From positions 4,186-38,870 of the forward strand of contig NZ_CALMAW010000102.1 in NCBI RefSeq assembly GCF_937859915.1: a stretch of 34,685 nucleotides of DNA. The letters are read 5' to 3'. Both the position numbers and the translations under genes were made by a program. The first letter of the stretch is position 1; each line of letters starts with the position of its first letter. The notes under the pieces were generated by a model. The model was given only the letters and a program-made list of their open reading frames with translations, had not been told where the DNA came from and searched no databases. Below, piece after piece: positions 14,252 through 20,692 of this stretch. Source of the DNA: an uncultured Sphingomonas sp. (GTDB lineage Bacteria; Pseudomonadota; Alphaproteobacteria; Sphingomonadales; Sphingomonadaceae).

Positions 14252-15876
14252 CCAGCTGGACGACCTCGCCGGCGCATCTCGCCCGCTATCGGGGGGTCGG
14301 CCTATGGCGCGACCGGACGATCGGCGATCTCGCGCGCGTCCGCGCCGACGCCACGCCCGACCTCGTCGTCTTTCCCAACGATCCGACGCAGCCGACCTAC
14401 GCCTCGCTGCTGACCGACGCGACCGCGCTGATGGCGTCGCTCGCCGACCTCGGGCTGCGCACGGGCGATGTGGTCAGCGTGCAGATGCCCAATTGGGTCG
14501 AGGCCGCGGTGATCAACCTCGCCGCCGCGATCGGCGGTCTTGTCGTCAATCCGATCGTGACGATCTACCGCGACGCGGAGGTGCGGCAGATGCTTGCCGA
14601 CAGCGGCGCGAAGCTGCTGTTCGTCTGCGAGACGTTCCGCGGCTACGACTATCCGGCGATGGTCGATCGCATCCGCGGCGCGCTTCCAGGACTGGCGCAC
14701 GTCGTGACGGTCCGCGGCACACGCACCGTCGACTATGCCGATCTCGTGGCGGCGGGACGCGGCAAGGCGTTCGCGGCGCCCACGGTGGACCCCGATGCGG
14801 TCAAACTGCTGCTCTATACCTCGGGCACGACCGGCCGCCCCAAGGGCGTGCTGCACAGCCACAACACGCTCGCCCGCGTGTCGGCGGTGAGCTACGACCG
14901 CTGGGGGCTGGGGGAGGGCGATGCCATCCTCATGCCGTCCCCCGTCACGCACATCAGCGGCTATTCCAACGGACTCGAACAGCCCTTCCTGGCGGGCACG
15001 CGGACGGTGCTGATGGAGGCGTGGAACGCCGACGAGGCGCTCGCGCTGATCGAGCGCTATGATGTCGTCGGCACCGTCGCCGCGACTCCCTTCCTCAAGG
15101 AGCTGGCCGATGCGGCGCGCACCAAGGGTACGCGGCTGCCGAGCTTCCGTGTGTTCGCCTGCGGCGGTGCCGCGGTGCCGGCCGATCTCGTGCGGGACGC
15201 CAACAGCGCCTTCGCCAATCCGTGCGCGTTTCGCGTTTATGGTAGTTCCGAGACGCCGCTGATCACAATCGGCTGCACGCCCGGGGTGCTGCCCGAGCTC
15301 GCCGCCGCCACGGACGGCGCGATCGCCGACTATGACGTGCGCTTCCTCGACGACGATGGCCGCGACGTCGCGTCGGGCGCCGAGGGGGAGATCGTCGCGC
15401 GCGGCCCGGCGATGTTCATGGGCTATGCCGATGCCGAGCAGACCCGCGCCGCGCTCACCGACGACGGCTATTTCCGCACCGGCGACATCGGCCTGCTTAC
15501 CCCCGAGGGCGCGGTGACGATCACCGGGCGCAAGAAGGACCTGATCATCCGCGGCGGCGAGAATATCAGCGCCAAGGAGATCGAGGACGTGCTCCATCGC
15601 CACGCGGCGGTGGCCGAGGCGGCGGTGGTCGCGATGCCGCACGCGCGGCTGGGCGAGGGGATCTGCGCCTTCGTCGTCGCACGTGCCGGCGCCGCGCCCG
15701 ATTTCGCGATGTTGTCCGGCTTCGTCTCGATCAGCGGGCTCGCCAAGCAGAAGACCCCCGAGCGGATCGAGTTCGTCGCCGAACTGCCGCGCACCGCGTC
15801 GGGCAAGATCCGCAAGGATGTGCTGCGCGCGCGGATCCGCGAACTGGTCGAGGCCGAGGCCCCCGCGCCGATTTGA
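14248..15876 (+). CDS. Acyl-CoA synthetase (AMP-forming, ANL superfamily)
   Basis: 542 residues, full length for the family. Adenylate-forming P-loop 'YTSGTTGRPKG' (190-200), 'VYGSSET' in the middle, the hinge region 'YFRTGDIG' and 'GRKKDLIIRGGENIS', and the C-terminal catalytic lysine Lys520 in 'PRTASGKIRKD'. It activates a carboxylic acid with ATP and CoA. Overall the sequence resembles medium/long-chain fatty acid or cyclohexanecarboxylate-type ligases more than 4-coumarate ligase, but the acid is unknown. It is translationally coupled to the SDR before it. It is the only acid-activating enzyme in the window, so it is the probable entry point into the CoA-bound part of the pathway (ACADs, crotonases, thiolase). 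Confidence 0.95.
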   Translation: MTSWTTSPAHLARYRGVGLWRDRTIGDLARVRADATPDLVVFPNDPTQPTYASLLTDATALMASLADLGLRTGDVVSVQMPNWVEAAVINLAAAIGGLVVNPIVTIYRDAEVRQMLADSGAKLLFVCETFRGYDYPAMVDRIRGALPGLAHVVTVRGTRTVDYADLVAAGRGKAFAAPTVDPDAVKLLLYTSGTTGRPKGVLHSHNTLARVSAVSYDRWGLGEGDAILMPSPVTHISGYSNGLEQPFLAGTRTVLMEAWNADEALALIERYDVVGTVAATPFLKELADAARTKGTRLPSFRVFACGGAAVPADLVRDANSAFANPCAFRVYGSSETPLITIGCTPGVLPELAAATDGAIADYDVRFLDDDGRDVASGAEGEIVARGPAMFMGYADAEQTRAALTDDGYFRTGDIGLLTPEGAVTITGRKKDLIIRGGENISAKEIEDVLHRHAAVAEAAVVAMPHARLGEGICAFVVARAGAAPDFAMLSGFVSISGLAKQKTPERIEFVAELPRTASGKIRKDVLRARIRELVEAEAPAPI

Positions 15877-15902
15877 TCGCGCGAGGGGTCGGCATCGCCG
15901 CG

Positions 15903-16706
15903 TCAGGTCGCGGCCTGTGCGCCGATCGCGGCGCCGATCTCCTCTCGGGTTGGATTGCGGCGCAGCGTCAGCCCGCCGTTCACCTGCAGATTTTCGCCGG
16001 TCATGAAGCATTCGTCGCTCGCCAGCCAGACCGCGGCGGCGGCGATGTCGGCCTTGGTGCCGATCCGCCCGAGCGGGTAGCCGGGCAGGAAGCTGTCGAA
16101 CATCCCGGGCAGCTCCTTCGCCCCCGCGGTCATCGGCGTGTCGGTCAGCCCCGGCGAGATCGAATTGGCCCGGATGCCGCGTTCGCCGAACTCGTGCGCG
16201 ACACAGCGGATGACATGATCGGCGCCCGCCTTGGTGCCCATATAGGCGGCATGGTCGTTGAGCATGATCGTCGCGGTCGCGGAGCTGATCTGGATGATCG
16301 ATCCGCCCCGGCCGCCCGCGGTCGTGCCCATCGCCTCGACGGCGGCCTGGCAGAAATAGAAGGGGCCGATGAATTGGAGCGCAGTGATCCGCGCAAGTTC
16401 GTCTTCTGTGTTGTCGAGAAACGGCTTGAGAAAGCCCCAGCCGGTGGCGTTGACCGCGATGTCGAGATGCCCATGCCACGCGCGCGCGGCCTCCATCATC
16501 GCGAACACCTGCGCGCGATCGGTGATGTCGCAGCCGAGCGCACGGCCGTCGAACTCGGCCGCGAAGCCTTGCAGCGACTCGAGCTGCCGGCCGGCGACGA
16601 CGATGCGCGCCCCCTCCTCGGCGAACCGCCGGGCGATGATTTGGCCCATATTGTCTGCACCCGCCGCCCCGAGCACCAGCGCGACCTTGCCGTCCAACCA
16701 TCCCAT
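15903..16706 (-). CDS. Short-chain dehydrogenase/reductase (SDR), divergent type
   Basis: 267 residues. The cofactor loop is unusual: GAAGADNMG (13-21) in place of TGxxxGxG, somewhat like enoyl-ACP reductase-type SDRs. The NNAG site reads NATG (86-89). The catalytic residues are intact: Ser142, Tyr155, Lys159 (YMGTK). The C-terminal 'ENLQVNGGLTLRRNPTREEIGAAIG' is a little longer than normal. The ATG at 16706 has a GAGGTG ribosome site, although the frame stays open upstream. It faces away from another SDR at 16840; the two share a promoter gap with a lux-box-like site. It is an oxidoreductase of unknown substrate. Confidence 0.92.
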   Translation of the reverse strand: MGWLDGKVALVLGAAGADNMGQIIARRFAEEGARIVVAGRQLESLQGFAAEFDGRALGCDITDRAQVFAMMEAARAWHGHLDIAVNATGWGFLKPFLDNTEDELARITALQFIGPFYFCQAAVEAMGTTAGGRGGSIIQISSATATIMLNDHAAYMGTKAGADHVIRCVAHEFGERGIRANSISPGLTDTPMTAGAKELPGMFDSFLPGYPLGRIGTKADIAAAAVWLASDECFMTGENLQVNGGLTLRRNPTREEIGAAIGAQAAT

Positions 16707-16762
16707 CACGCACCTCGTCCAATTTGCTGCGTGATCCGACGCGCTCGCCACGGCGGCGACAA

Positions 16763-16778
16763 CTGGCGCGAAGACTAG
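16763..16778 (-). promoter_or_regulatory. Lux-box-like operator, weaker site 5
   Basis: On the minus strand, CTAGTCTTCGCGCCAG fits CT-N12-AG and keeps CTAG and the following CTT, but not the TTTG core. It is in the 133-bp divergent gap between two SDR genes, 56 bp from one start and 61 bp from the other. It is weaker evidence than sites 1-4. Confidence 0.3.
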
Positions 16779-16839
16779 GATGCCGGATGCCGGTCGCTCT
16801 GGCAGAATGGCAGGATCAATAGGTAGAGGAGAAGGCCAA

Positions 16840-17598
16840 GTGGATCTCGGGCTCAAGGGACTGAAGGTGATCCTGACCGGCGGCAGCCGCGGCACGGGCC
16901 GCGCGACGCTGGAGATGTTCGCCGCAGAGGGGGCGGATGTCGGCTTCTTCTCGCGCAACCAGGCGCAGATCGACGACGCGGTGGCCTCCTTCTCGAAACA
17001 TGGCGTCAAAGTGGTCGGCAAGCAGGGCGACCTCGCCGATCTCGACGCCTATCCCAAGCTGCTGACCGACATCGCCGACGAACTCGGCGGCTGCGACATC
17101 TTCATCCCGTCGGCCAGCGCTTCGGGCTCGCAGCTCGCGCAGGATTGGGAAGCCTGCTTCCGCATGGACGTGCTCGGCACCGTGCGCGGCTGCGAGGCAC
17201 TCGAGCCCTATCTCGAGAAGTCGGCGCATGGCGCGGTCGTCATCCTGGGGTCGACCGCGGCGACCGAGACCTTCTTCGCGCCGCAGGCCTTCAACGCCAT
17301 GAAGGCGCCGCTGCTGACCTATTCGGGCCAGCTCGCGCAGGCCTGGGGGCCCAAGGGCATCCGCGTCAACGCCGTCTCGCCCGGACCCGTCTGGTTCGAG
17401 GGCGGCAATTGGGACGACATCAAGAAGGGCGTGCCCGATCTCTTCGCCGCCACCGAGGCGACCGCGGCGCTCGGCCGGATCGGCGCGGTCGACGACGTCG
17501 CCAAGGCGATCGTGTTCCTCGCCAGCCCCGCCTCGGCCTGGACCACCGCAACCAACCTGATCGTCGACGGCGGCTATACCAAGCGTATCCAGTTCTGA
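16840..17598 (+). CDS. SDR-family protein lacking the catalytic tyrosine
   Basis: 252 residues, starting at GTG with GAGGAG 8 bases upstream. The cofactor motif TGGSRGTG (13-20) is normal and Arg39 in 'FSRN' suggests NADP(H). Ser138 and Lys155 of the active site are present, but the residue at the YxxxK position is Phe151 (FNAMK; codon TTC at 17290-17292). The NNAG site reads PSAS (90-93). The rest is normal, including 'GIRVNAVSPGPVWFEGGNW' and the C-terminal 'IVDGGYTKRIQF'. It may be a binding or regulatory paralogue, a partner of another SDR, or an enzyme using a different acid. There is no sign of decay in the frame. Confidence 0.9.
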   Translation: MDLGLKGLKVILTGGSRGTGRATLEMFAAEGADVGFFSRNQAQIDDAVASFSKHGVKVVGKQGDLADLDAYPKLLTDIADELGGCDIFIPSASASGSQLAQDWEACFRMDVLGTVRGCEALEPYLEKSAHGAVVILGSTAATETFFAPQAFNAMKAPLLTYSGQLAQAWGPKGIRVNAVSPGPVWFEGGNWDDIKKGVPDLFAATEATAALGRIGAVDDVAKAIVFLASPASAWTTATNLIVDGGYTKRIQF

Positions 17599-17607
17599 TC
17601 CGTCGGG

Positions 17608-17628
17608 GGCGGCGCCCGGTGCGCCGCC
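17608..17628. terminator. Hairpin between convergent genes
   Basis: GGCGGCGC (17608-17615) pairs perfectly with GCGCCGCC (17621-17628) around a 5-base loop, in the 33-bp gap between the converging SDR (17598) and reductase (17632) genes. It lacks a clear T-tract, so termination in either direction is inferred from its position and stability. Confidence 0.5.
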
Positions 17629-17631
17629 TCG

Positions 17632-18654
17632 TTACGGCGCGCCAAGCGCGAGGATCATCTTGCCCTGGTTGCTGCCCTCAAACAGCCGCAGGAAGGCGGG
17701 CAGCGCATTCTCGATGCCCTCGTCGACATGCTCGTCGACGCGCAGCCGGCCTTCGGCGAGCCACCCCGCCATCGCGGTCGCGCCCTCGGCGAAGCGCGGC
17801 AGGAAGTCCGAGATCAGGAAGCCCGAGATCGTCGCGGACTTGACGATCAGCTGCCACAGATTGCGCGCGCCGATCGCGCCCTCGGCGCTGTTATACTCGC
17901 TGATCAGCCCGCACAGCGCGACGCGCGCGCCGTGGTTGAGCGCGAGCAGGCCGGCATCGAGCACCGCGCCGCCGACATTCTCGAAGATCACGTCGACGCC
18001 GTCGGGAGCCGCCTCGCGGATCGCGGCGGCGAGCGCGGCGGGGCTCTTGCCGCGATAGTCGATCGCGGCGTCATAGCCATAATCGTCGCGCAGACGCCGG
18101 CATTTGTCCGCGCCGCCGGCGATGCCGACGGTACGACAGCCGACGATCCGCGCGATCTGGCCGACGAGCGAGCCGACCGCGCCAGCCGCGCCGCTGACCA
18201 GCACGGTCTCGCCGGGCCTGGGCTTGCCGACCTCGAGCAGCCCGAAATAGGCGGTCAGCCCGACCGCGCCCAGCACCGACAGATAGTGCGTCACCGACGG
18301 TACGGTGTGGGGATCGATCGGCATCGTGAAGCCACCCGGGCGGACCAGCGAATACTCCTCGATCGCGTTGAGCCCGAGCACCCATTCGTCGACCGCGAAC
18401 GCCGGATTGTTCGAGGCGACGACCTGGCCGACCGTGGTCGCGCGGACCGGATCGCCGAGCGCCACCGGCGGCAAATAGGATGGCGCCTCATCGAGCCAGC
18501 CGCGGATCGCGGGATCGAGCGAGGCGTAGCGGTTGCGGACCACGAACTCGCCGTCCGCGGGTGACGGCACCGGCACGGTGTCGTGCGCGAAGTCGTCGGG
18601 TTGCGGGAGCCCGTGCGGGCGGCGGACCAGCGTGAAGCGGCGGTTTTGTGTCAT
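17632..18654 (-). CDS. Zinc-free medium-chain dehydrogenase/reductase (NADP-dependent, CurA/leukotriene B4 12-HDH-like)
   Basis: 340 residues. N-terminal 'MTQNRRFTLVRRPHGLP' and 'RNRYASLDPAIRGWL' are typical of the prostaglandin reductase / CurA branch. The Rossmann motif 'SGAAGAVGSLVGQIA' is at about residues 154-168, with 'GGADKCRRL' after the second strand for NADP phosphate. Zinc ligands are absent, as in double-bond reductases. Such enzymes reduce the C=C of alpha,beta-unsaturated ketones with NADPH. It is divergent from a paralogue at 18756, with only 101 bp between the start codons. The C-terminal 'FEGSNQGKMILALG' matches the family end. The substrate is probably an enone made in the pathway. 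Confidence 0.92.
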   Translation of the reverse strand: MTQNRRFTLVRRPHGLPQPDDFAHDTVPVPSPADGEFVVRNRYASLDPAIRGWLDEAPSYLPPVALGDPVRATTVGQVVASNNPAFAVDEWVLGLNAIEEYSLVRPGGFTMPIDPHTVPSVTHYLSVLGAVGLTAYFGLLEVGKPRPGETVLVSGAAGAVGSLVGQIARIVGCRTVGIAGGADKCRRLRDDYGYDAAIDYRGKSPAALAAAIREAAPDGVDVIFENVGGAVLDAGLLALNHGARVALCGLISEYNSAEGAIGARNLWQLIVKSATISGFLISDFLPRFAEGATAMAGWLAEGRLRVDEHVDEGIENALPAFLRLFEGSNQGKMILALGAP

Positions 18655-18755
18655 CGCTCGATGCTAGCCGTGCGACGGCCCACCGGCACCTCTCCTATTG
18701 ACCACTGTCGCCGTTGCCGGACCCCCGCCAAAGCGACCGTCGAGGAGATTTCGGC

Positions 18756-19754
18756 ATGGCGACGACGCGGCAATTCCATCTCGCGGCGCACCCGCGCGGG
18801 CGCGGCATCGAGGAGGGCGACTTCCGTCTGGTCGAGGTTGCGCGTCCAGTTCCAAGCCCGGGCGAGGCGCTGTTCGCGATCCGCTGGCTCGGCTTCGATC
18901 CCGCGCAGAAAGGCTGGATGGAGAATTTCGCCGACTATGCCGCGCCGATGGAGATCGGCGACGTGATGCGCGGCAGTGCGATCGGCGAGGTGATCGAGAG
19001 CCACAATCCCGTGCTGCCGGTCGGGTCGCTGCACGAAGGAATGATGGGCTGGAGCGAGCATTGGGTGAGCGACGGCAGTGGGCTGACCCCGGTCGATCCC
19101 GATCTGCCGCCGACCGCGATGCTGTCGATCCTCGGCATCACCGGGCTGACGGCGTGGCATGGCCTGTTCGTCCACGGGCGGCCGATCGCGGGCGACACGA
19201 TCGTCGTGTCGGGCGCGGCCGGTGCGACCGGGTCGGTGGTCGGCCAGCTCGCCAAGGTCGCGGGTTGTCGGACGATCGGGATCGCGGGTGGCCCGGACAA
19301 ATGCCGCTGGCTGACCGAGGAGGCCGGCTATGACGTCGCGATCGATTACAAGGCCGGCGAGATCAAGAAGCAGCTGCGCGCAGCGGCCCCGCAGGGCGCC
19401 AACGTCGTCTACGACAATGTCGGGGGAGCGACGCTTGACGCGATGCTCGGCGTGATCGCCGACGGCGCCCGCGTCGTGATCTGCGGGGGGATCAGTCGCT
19501 ATGAAACGGGCGGACGCCCGGCCGGCCCCTCCAATTATTTCAACCTCGTGCTGCGCCGCGCGACGATGTCGGGCTTCATCGTCGTCGACCATGCCGATCG
19601 CTTCGCCGACATGCGGCGCCGGCTGCGCGACCTCGCGCTCGCCGACCGGATCCGCTGGCAGGTCGACGAGCAGGTCGGCTTCGAACAGGCGCCCGCGACG
19701 CTGCGCCGGCTGTTCGACGGCAGCAACCGCGGCAAGCAGGTGCTGCGGCTCTAG
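18756..19754 (+). CDS. Zinc-free medium-chain dehydrogenase/reductase, second copy
   Basis: 332 residues, starting at ATG with GAGGAG 8 bases upstream. It belongs to the same branch as the gene at 17632: 'RWLGFDPAQKGWM', Rossmann motif 'SGAAGATGSVVGQLA', 'GGPDKCRWL' for NADP, and C-terminal 'FDGSNRGKQVLRL'. The two copies differ throughout, so this is an old paralogue pair rather than a recent duplication. It is a likely NADPH-dependent enone reductase with a different substrate or step. The shared gap with the other copy has a CTAG-containing partial lux-like site at 18664 (CTAGCCGTGCGACG, without the final AG). Confidence 0.92.
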   Translation: MATTRQFHLAAHPRGRGIEEGDFRLVEVARPVPSPGEALFAIRWLGFDPAQKGWMENFADYAAPMEIGDVMRGSAIGEVIESHNPVLPVGSLHEGMMGWSEHWVSDGSGLTPVDPDLPPTAMLSILGITGLTAWHGLFVHGRPIAGDTIVVSGAAGATGSVVGQLAKVAGCRTIGIAGGPDKCRWLTEEAGYDVAIDYKAGEIKKQLRAAAPQGANVVYDNVGGATLDAMLGVIADGARVVICGGISRYETGGRPAGPSNYFNLVLRRATMSGFIVVDHADRFADMRRRLRDLALADRIRWQVDEQVGFEQAPATLRRLFDGSNRGKQVLRL

Positions 19755-19755
19755 T

Positions 19756-19803
19756 CACGCTCGGCGTTGCAAGCCGCTTCGTTCCGCGTGCAATGACGGC
19801 GTG
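19756..19803. repeat. Imperfect inverted repeat between convergent genes (REP-like or bidirectional terminator)
   Basis: The left arm CACGCTCGGCGTTGCA (19756-19771) and the reverse complement of the right arm, CACGCCGTCATTGCA (19789-19803), match at both ends (CACGC and TTGCA) around a 17-base centre. It fills the short gap between a reductase gene and a ThuA gene that converge. On the minus strand the start, GTCATTGCACGCGGAACG, looks like the dispersed 'GTCATTGC..GCGAAGCG' palindromes seen in many genomes. Copy number cannot be checked here. Confidence 0.4.
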
Positions 19804-19818
19804 GAATAAGGGCAACGC

Positions 19819-20631
19819 TCAGGCGCGGGCCTCGGGCGATACGACCCAGCGGATCGCGTTCTCGATCAGGCGCCGGTAGACCGGATTGTCGTAGGTCTTC
19901 TGGTCGTCGCCGGGTTGAAGATAGACCAGCGGGCTGTTGACCGCGCGGCGGGTCCAGCCGATCAGCGGCGAGCCGTCCTCGTGCGCCCAGCCGTCGTTGC
20001 TGAACATCCGGCCCTCCATCGCCGCAGTCGACGAATAGAAGCCGTCGCGGACGAAATCGTGGCGTGCGCGGAGCAGCGGGGTAACGTCGCTCTCGAAGAT
20101 CTCCGCCAGATAGAGCTCGTCGGTCATCGGAAACTGCGCGGGAATCCCCGCCATCACCGGATGCGCCGGCGCGACCACTTCGGCGGTGTAGTCGACCGCA
20201 TGGCGATAGCCCGAGTCGGGTCGTGCGATGCCGCGCAAGGGACCCGGCCGATAGAGAAAGGCGCCGCCCAGCGCTTCGGCATAGGCCGGCCAGGCGGGCC
20301 AGCCGGCGAGCGCGTGGTGGAGCGCGACGATGCCCTTGCCCTGTTCGAGCAGCGCGCAGAAGCCGCGGCGCAAGGCGTGGCCGGGATCGACATAGCCGGG
20401 CTTGTCGGCGGTGGCGTCGAAGTCGAGGCCGGGCATGTCGTAGAGGACGAGTGCGTCATAGGGGGCCATGCCCTCGGGATTCATCAGCTGCGCGGCGGCG
20501 GGCTGGTCGACCATTGTCGCGGTGATGCCGGCCATGCCCTGGAACAGCGCGTCGAACGCCGTGCGATCGAAGGGATGGCCGCGCACCGCGACGAGCAGCT
20601 TGAGCGGCGCGTGATAGGCGATCGTCGGCAT
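19819..20631 (-). CDS. ThuA-like domain protein, second copy
   Basis: 270 residues. The pattern is similar to the ThuA protein at 12503: 'KLLVAVRGHPFDRTAFDALF' at the N-terminus, 'YDALVLYDMPGLDF' (58-71), 'LLEQGKGIVALHHALAGWPAW' (93-113), 'HPVMAGIPAQFPMTDELYLAEIF' and 'SPLIGWTRRAVNSPLVYLQPGDD'. The 'HHALAGW' segment is typical of the ThuA group. Function is unresolved for the family. The start at 20631 is preceded by GGAA about 8 bases upstream; the frame is open further, into the terminator of the receptor gene, which makes an earlier start unlikely. It lies downstream of the TonB-dependent receptor on the same strand but behind a terminator, so its expression may be low or from a separate promoter. 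Confidence 0.85.
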   Translation of the reverse strand: MPTIAYHAPLKLLVAVRGHPFDRTAFDALFQGMAGITATMVDQPAAAQLMNPEGMAPYDALVLYDMPGLDFDATADKPGYVDPGHALRRGFCALLEQGKGIVALHHALAGWPAWPAYAEALGGAFLYRPGPLRGIARPDSGYRHAVDYTAEVVAPAHPVMAGIPAQFPMTDELYLAEIFESDVTPLLRARHDFVRDGFYSSTAAMEGRMFSNDGWAHEDGSPLIGWTRRAVNSPLVYLQPGDDQKTYDNPVYRRLIENAIRWVVSPEARA

Positions 20632-20642
20632 GGTCGAGTTCC

Positions 20643-20678
20643 AAAAAGAAGCCGGCGACCGCGGACGGCCACCGGCTT
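20643..20678 (-). terminator. Rho-independent terminator of the TonB-dependent receptor gene
   Basis: On the minus strand, AAGCCGG (20672-20678) pairs with CCGGCTT (20649-20655), with some extra pairing inside the 16-base centre, and is followed by CTTTTT (20643-20648). It begins 15 bp after the receptor stop codon and ends 11 bp before the ThuA start codon, so it should largely separate the two genes. Confidence 0.65.
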
Positions 20679-20692
20679 GAATGGGCAGGGGT

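Noticed and set aside
14302-16722. A leftward open frame of about 800 codons opposite the acyl-CoA synthetase
   Set aside because: Its right part is another frame of the real SDR at 15903 and the rest is antisense to the synthetase; composition is Arg/Gly/Ala-rich without motifs.
18664-18679. A full lux-box-like site between the two reductase genes
   Set aside because: CTAGCCGTGCGACG is present, but the required AG at the end is GC, so I treat it only as a degenerate hint.
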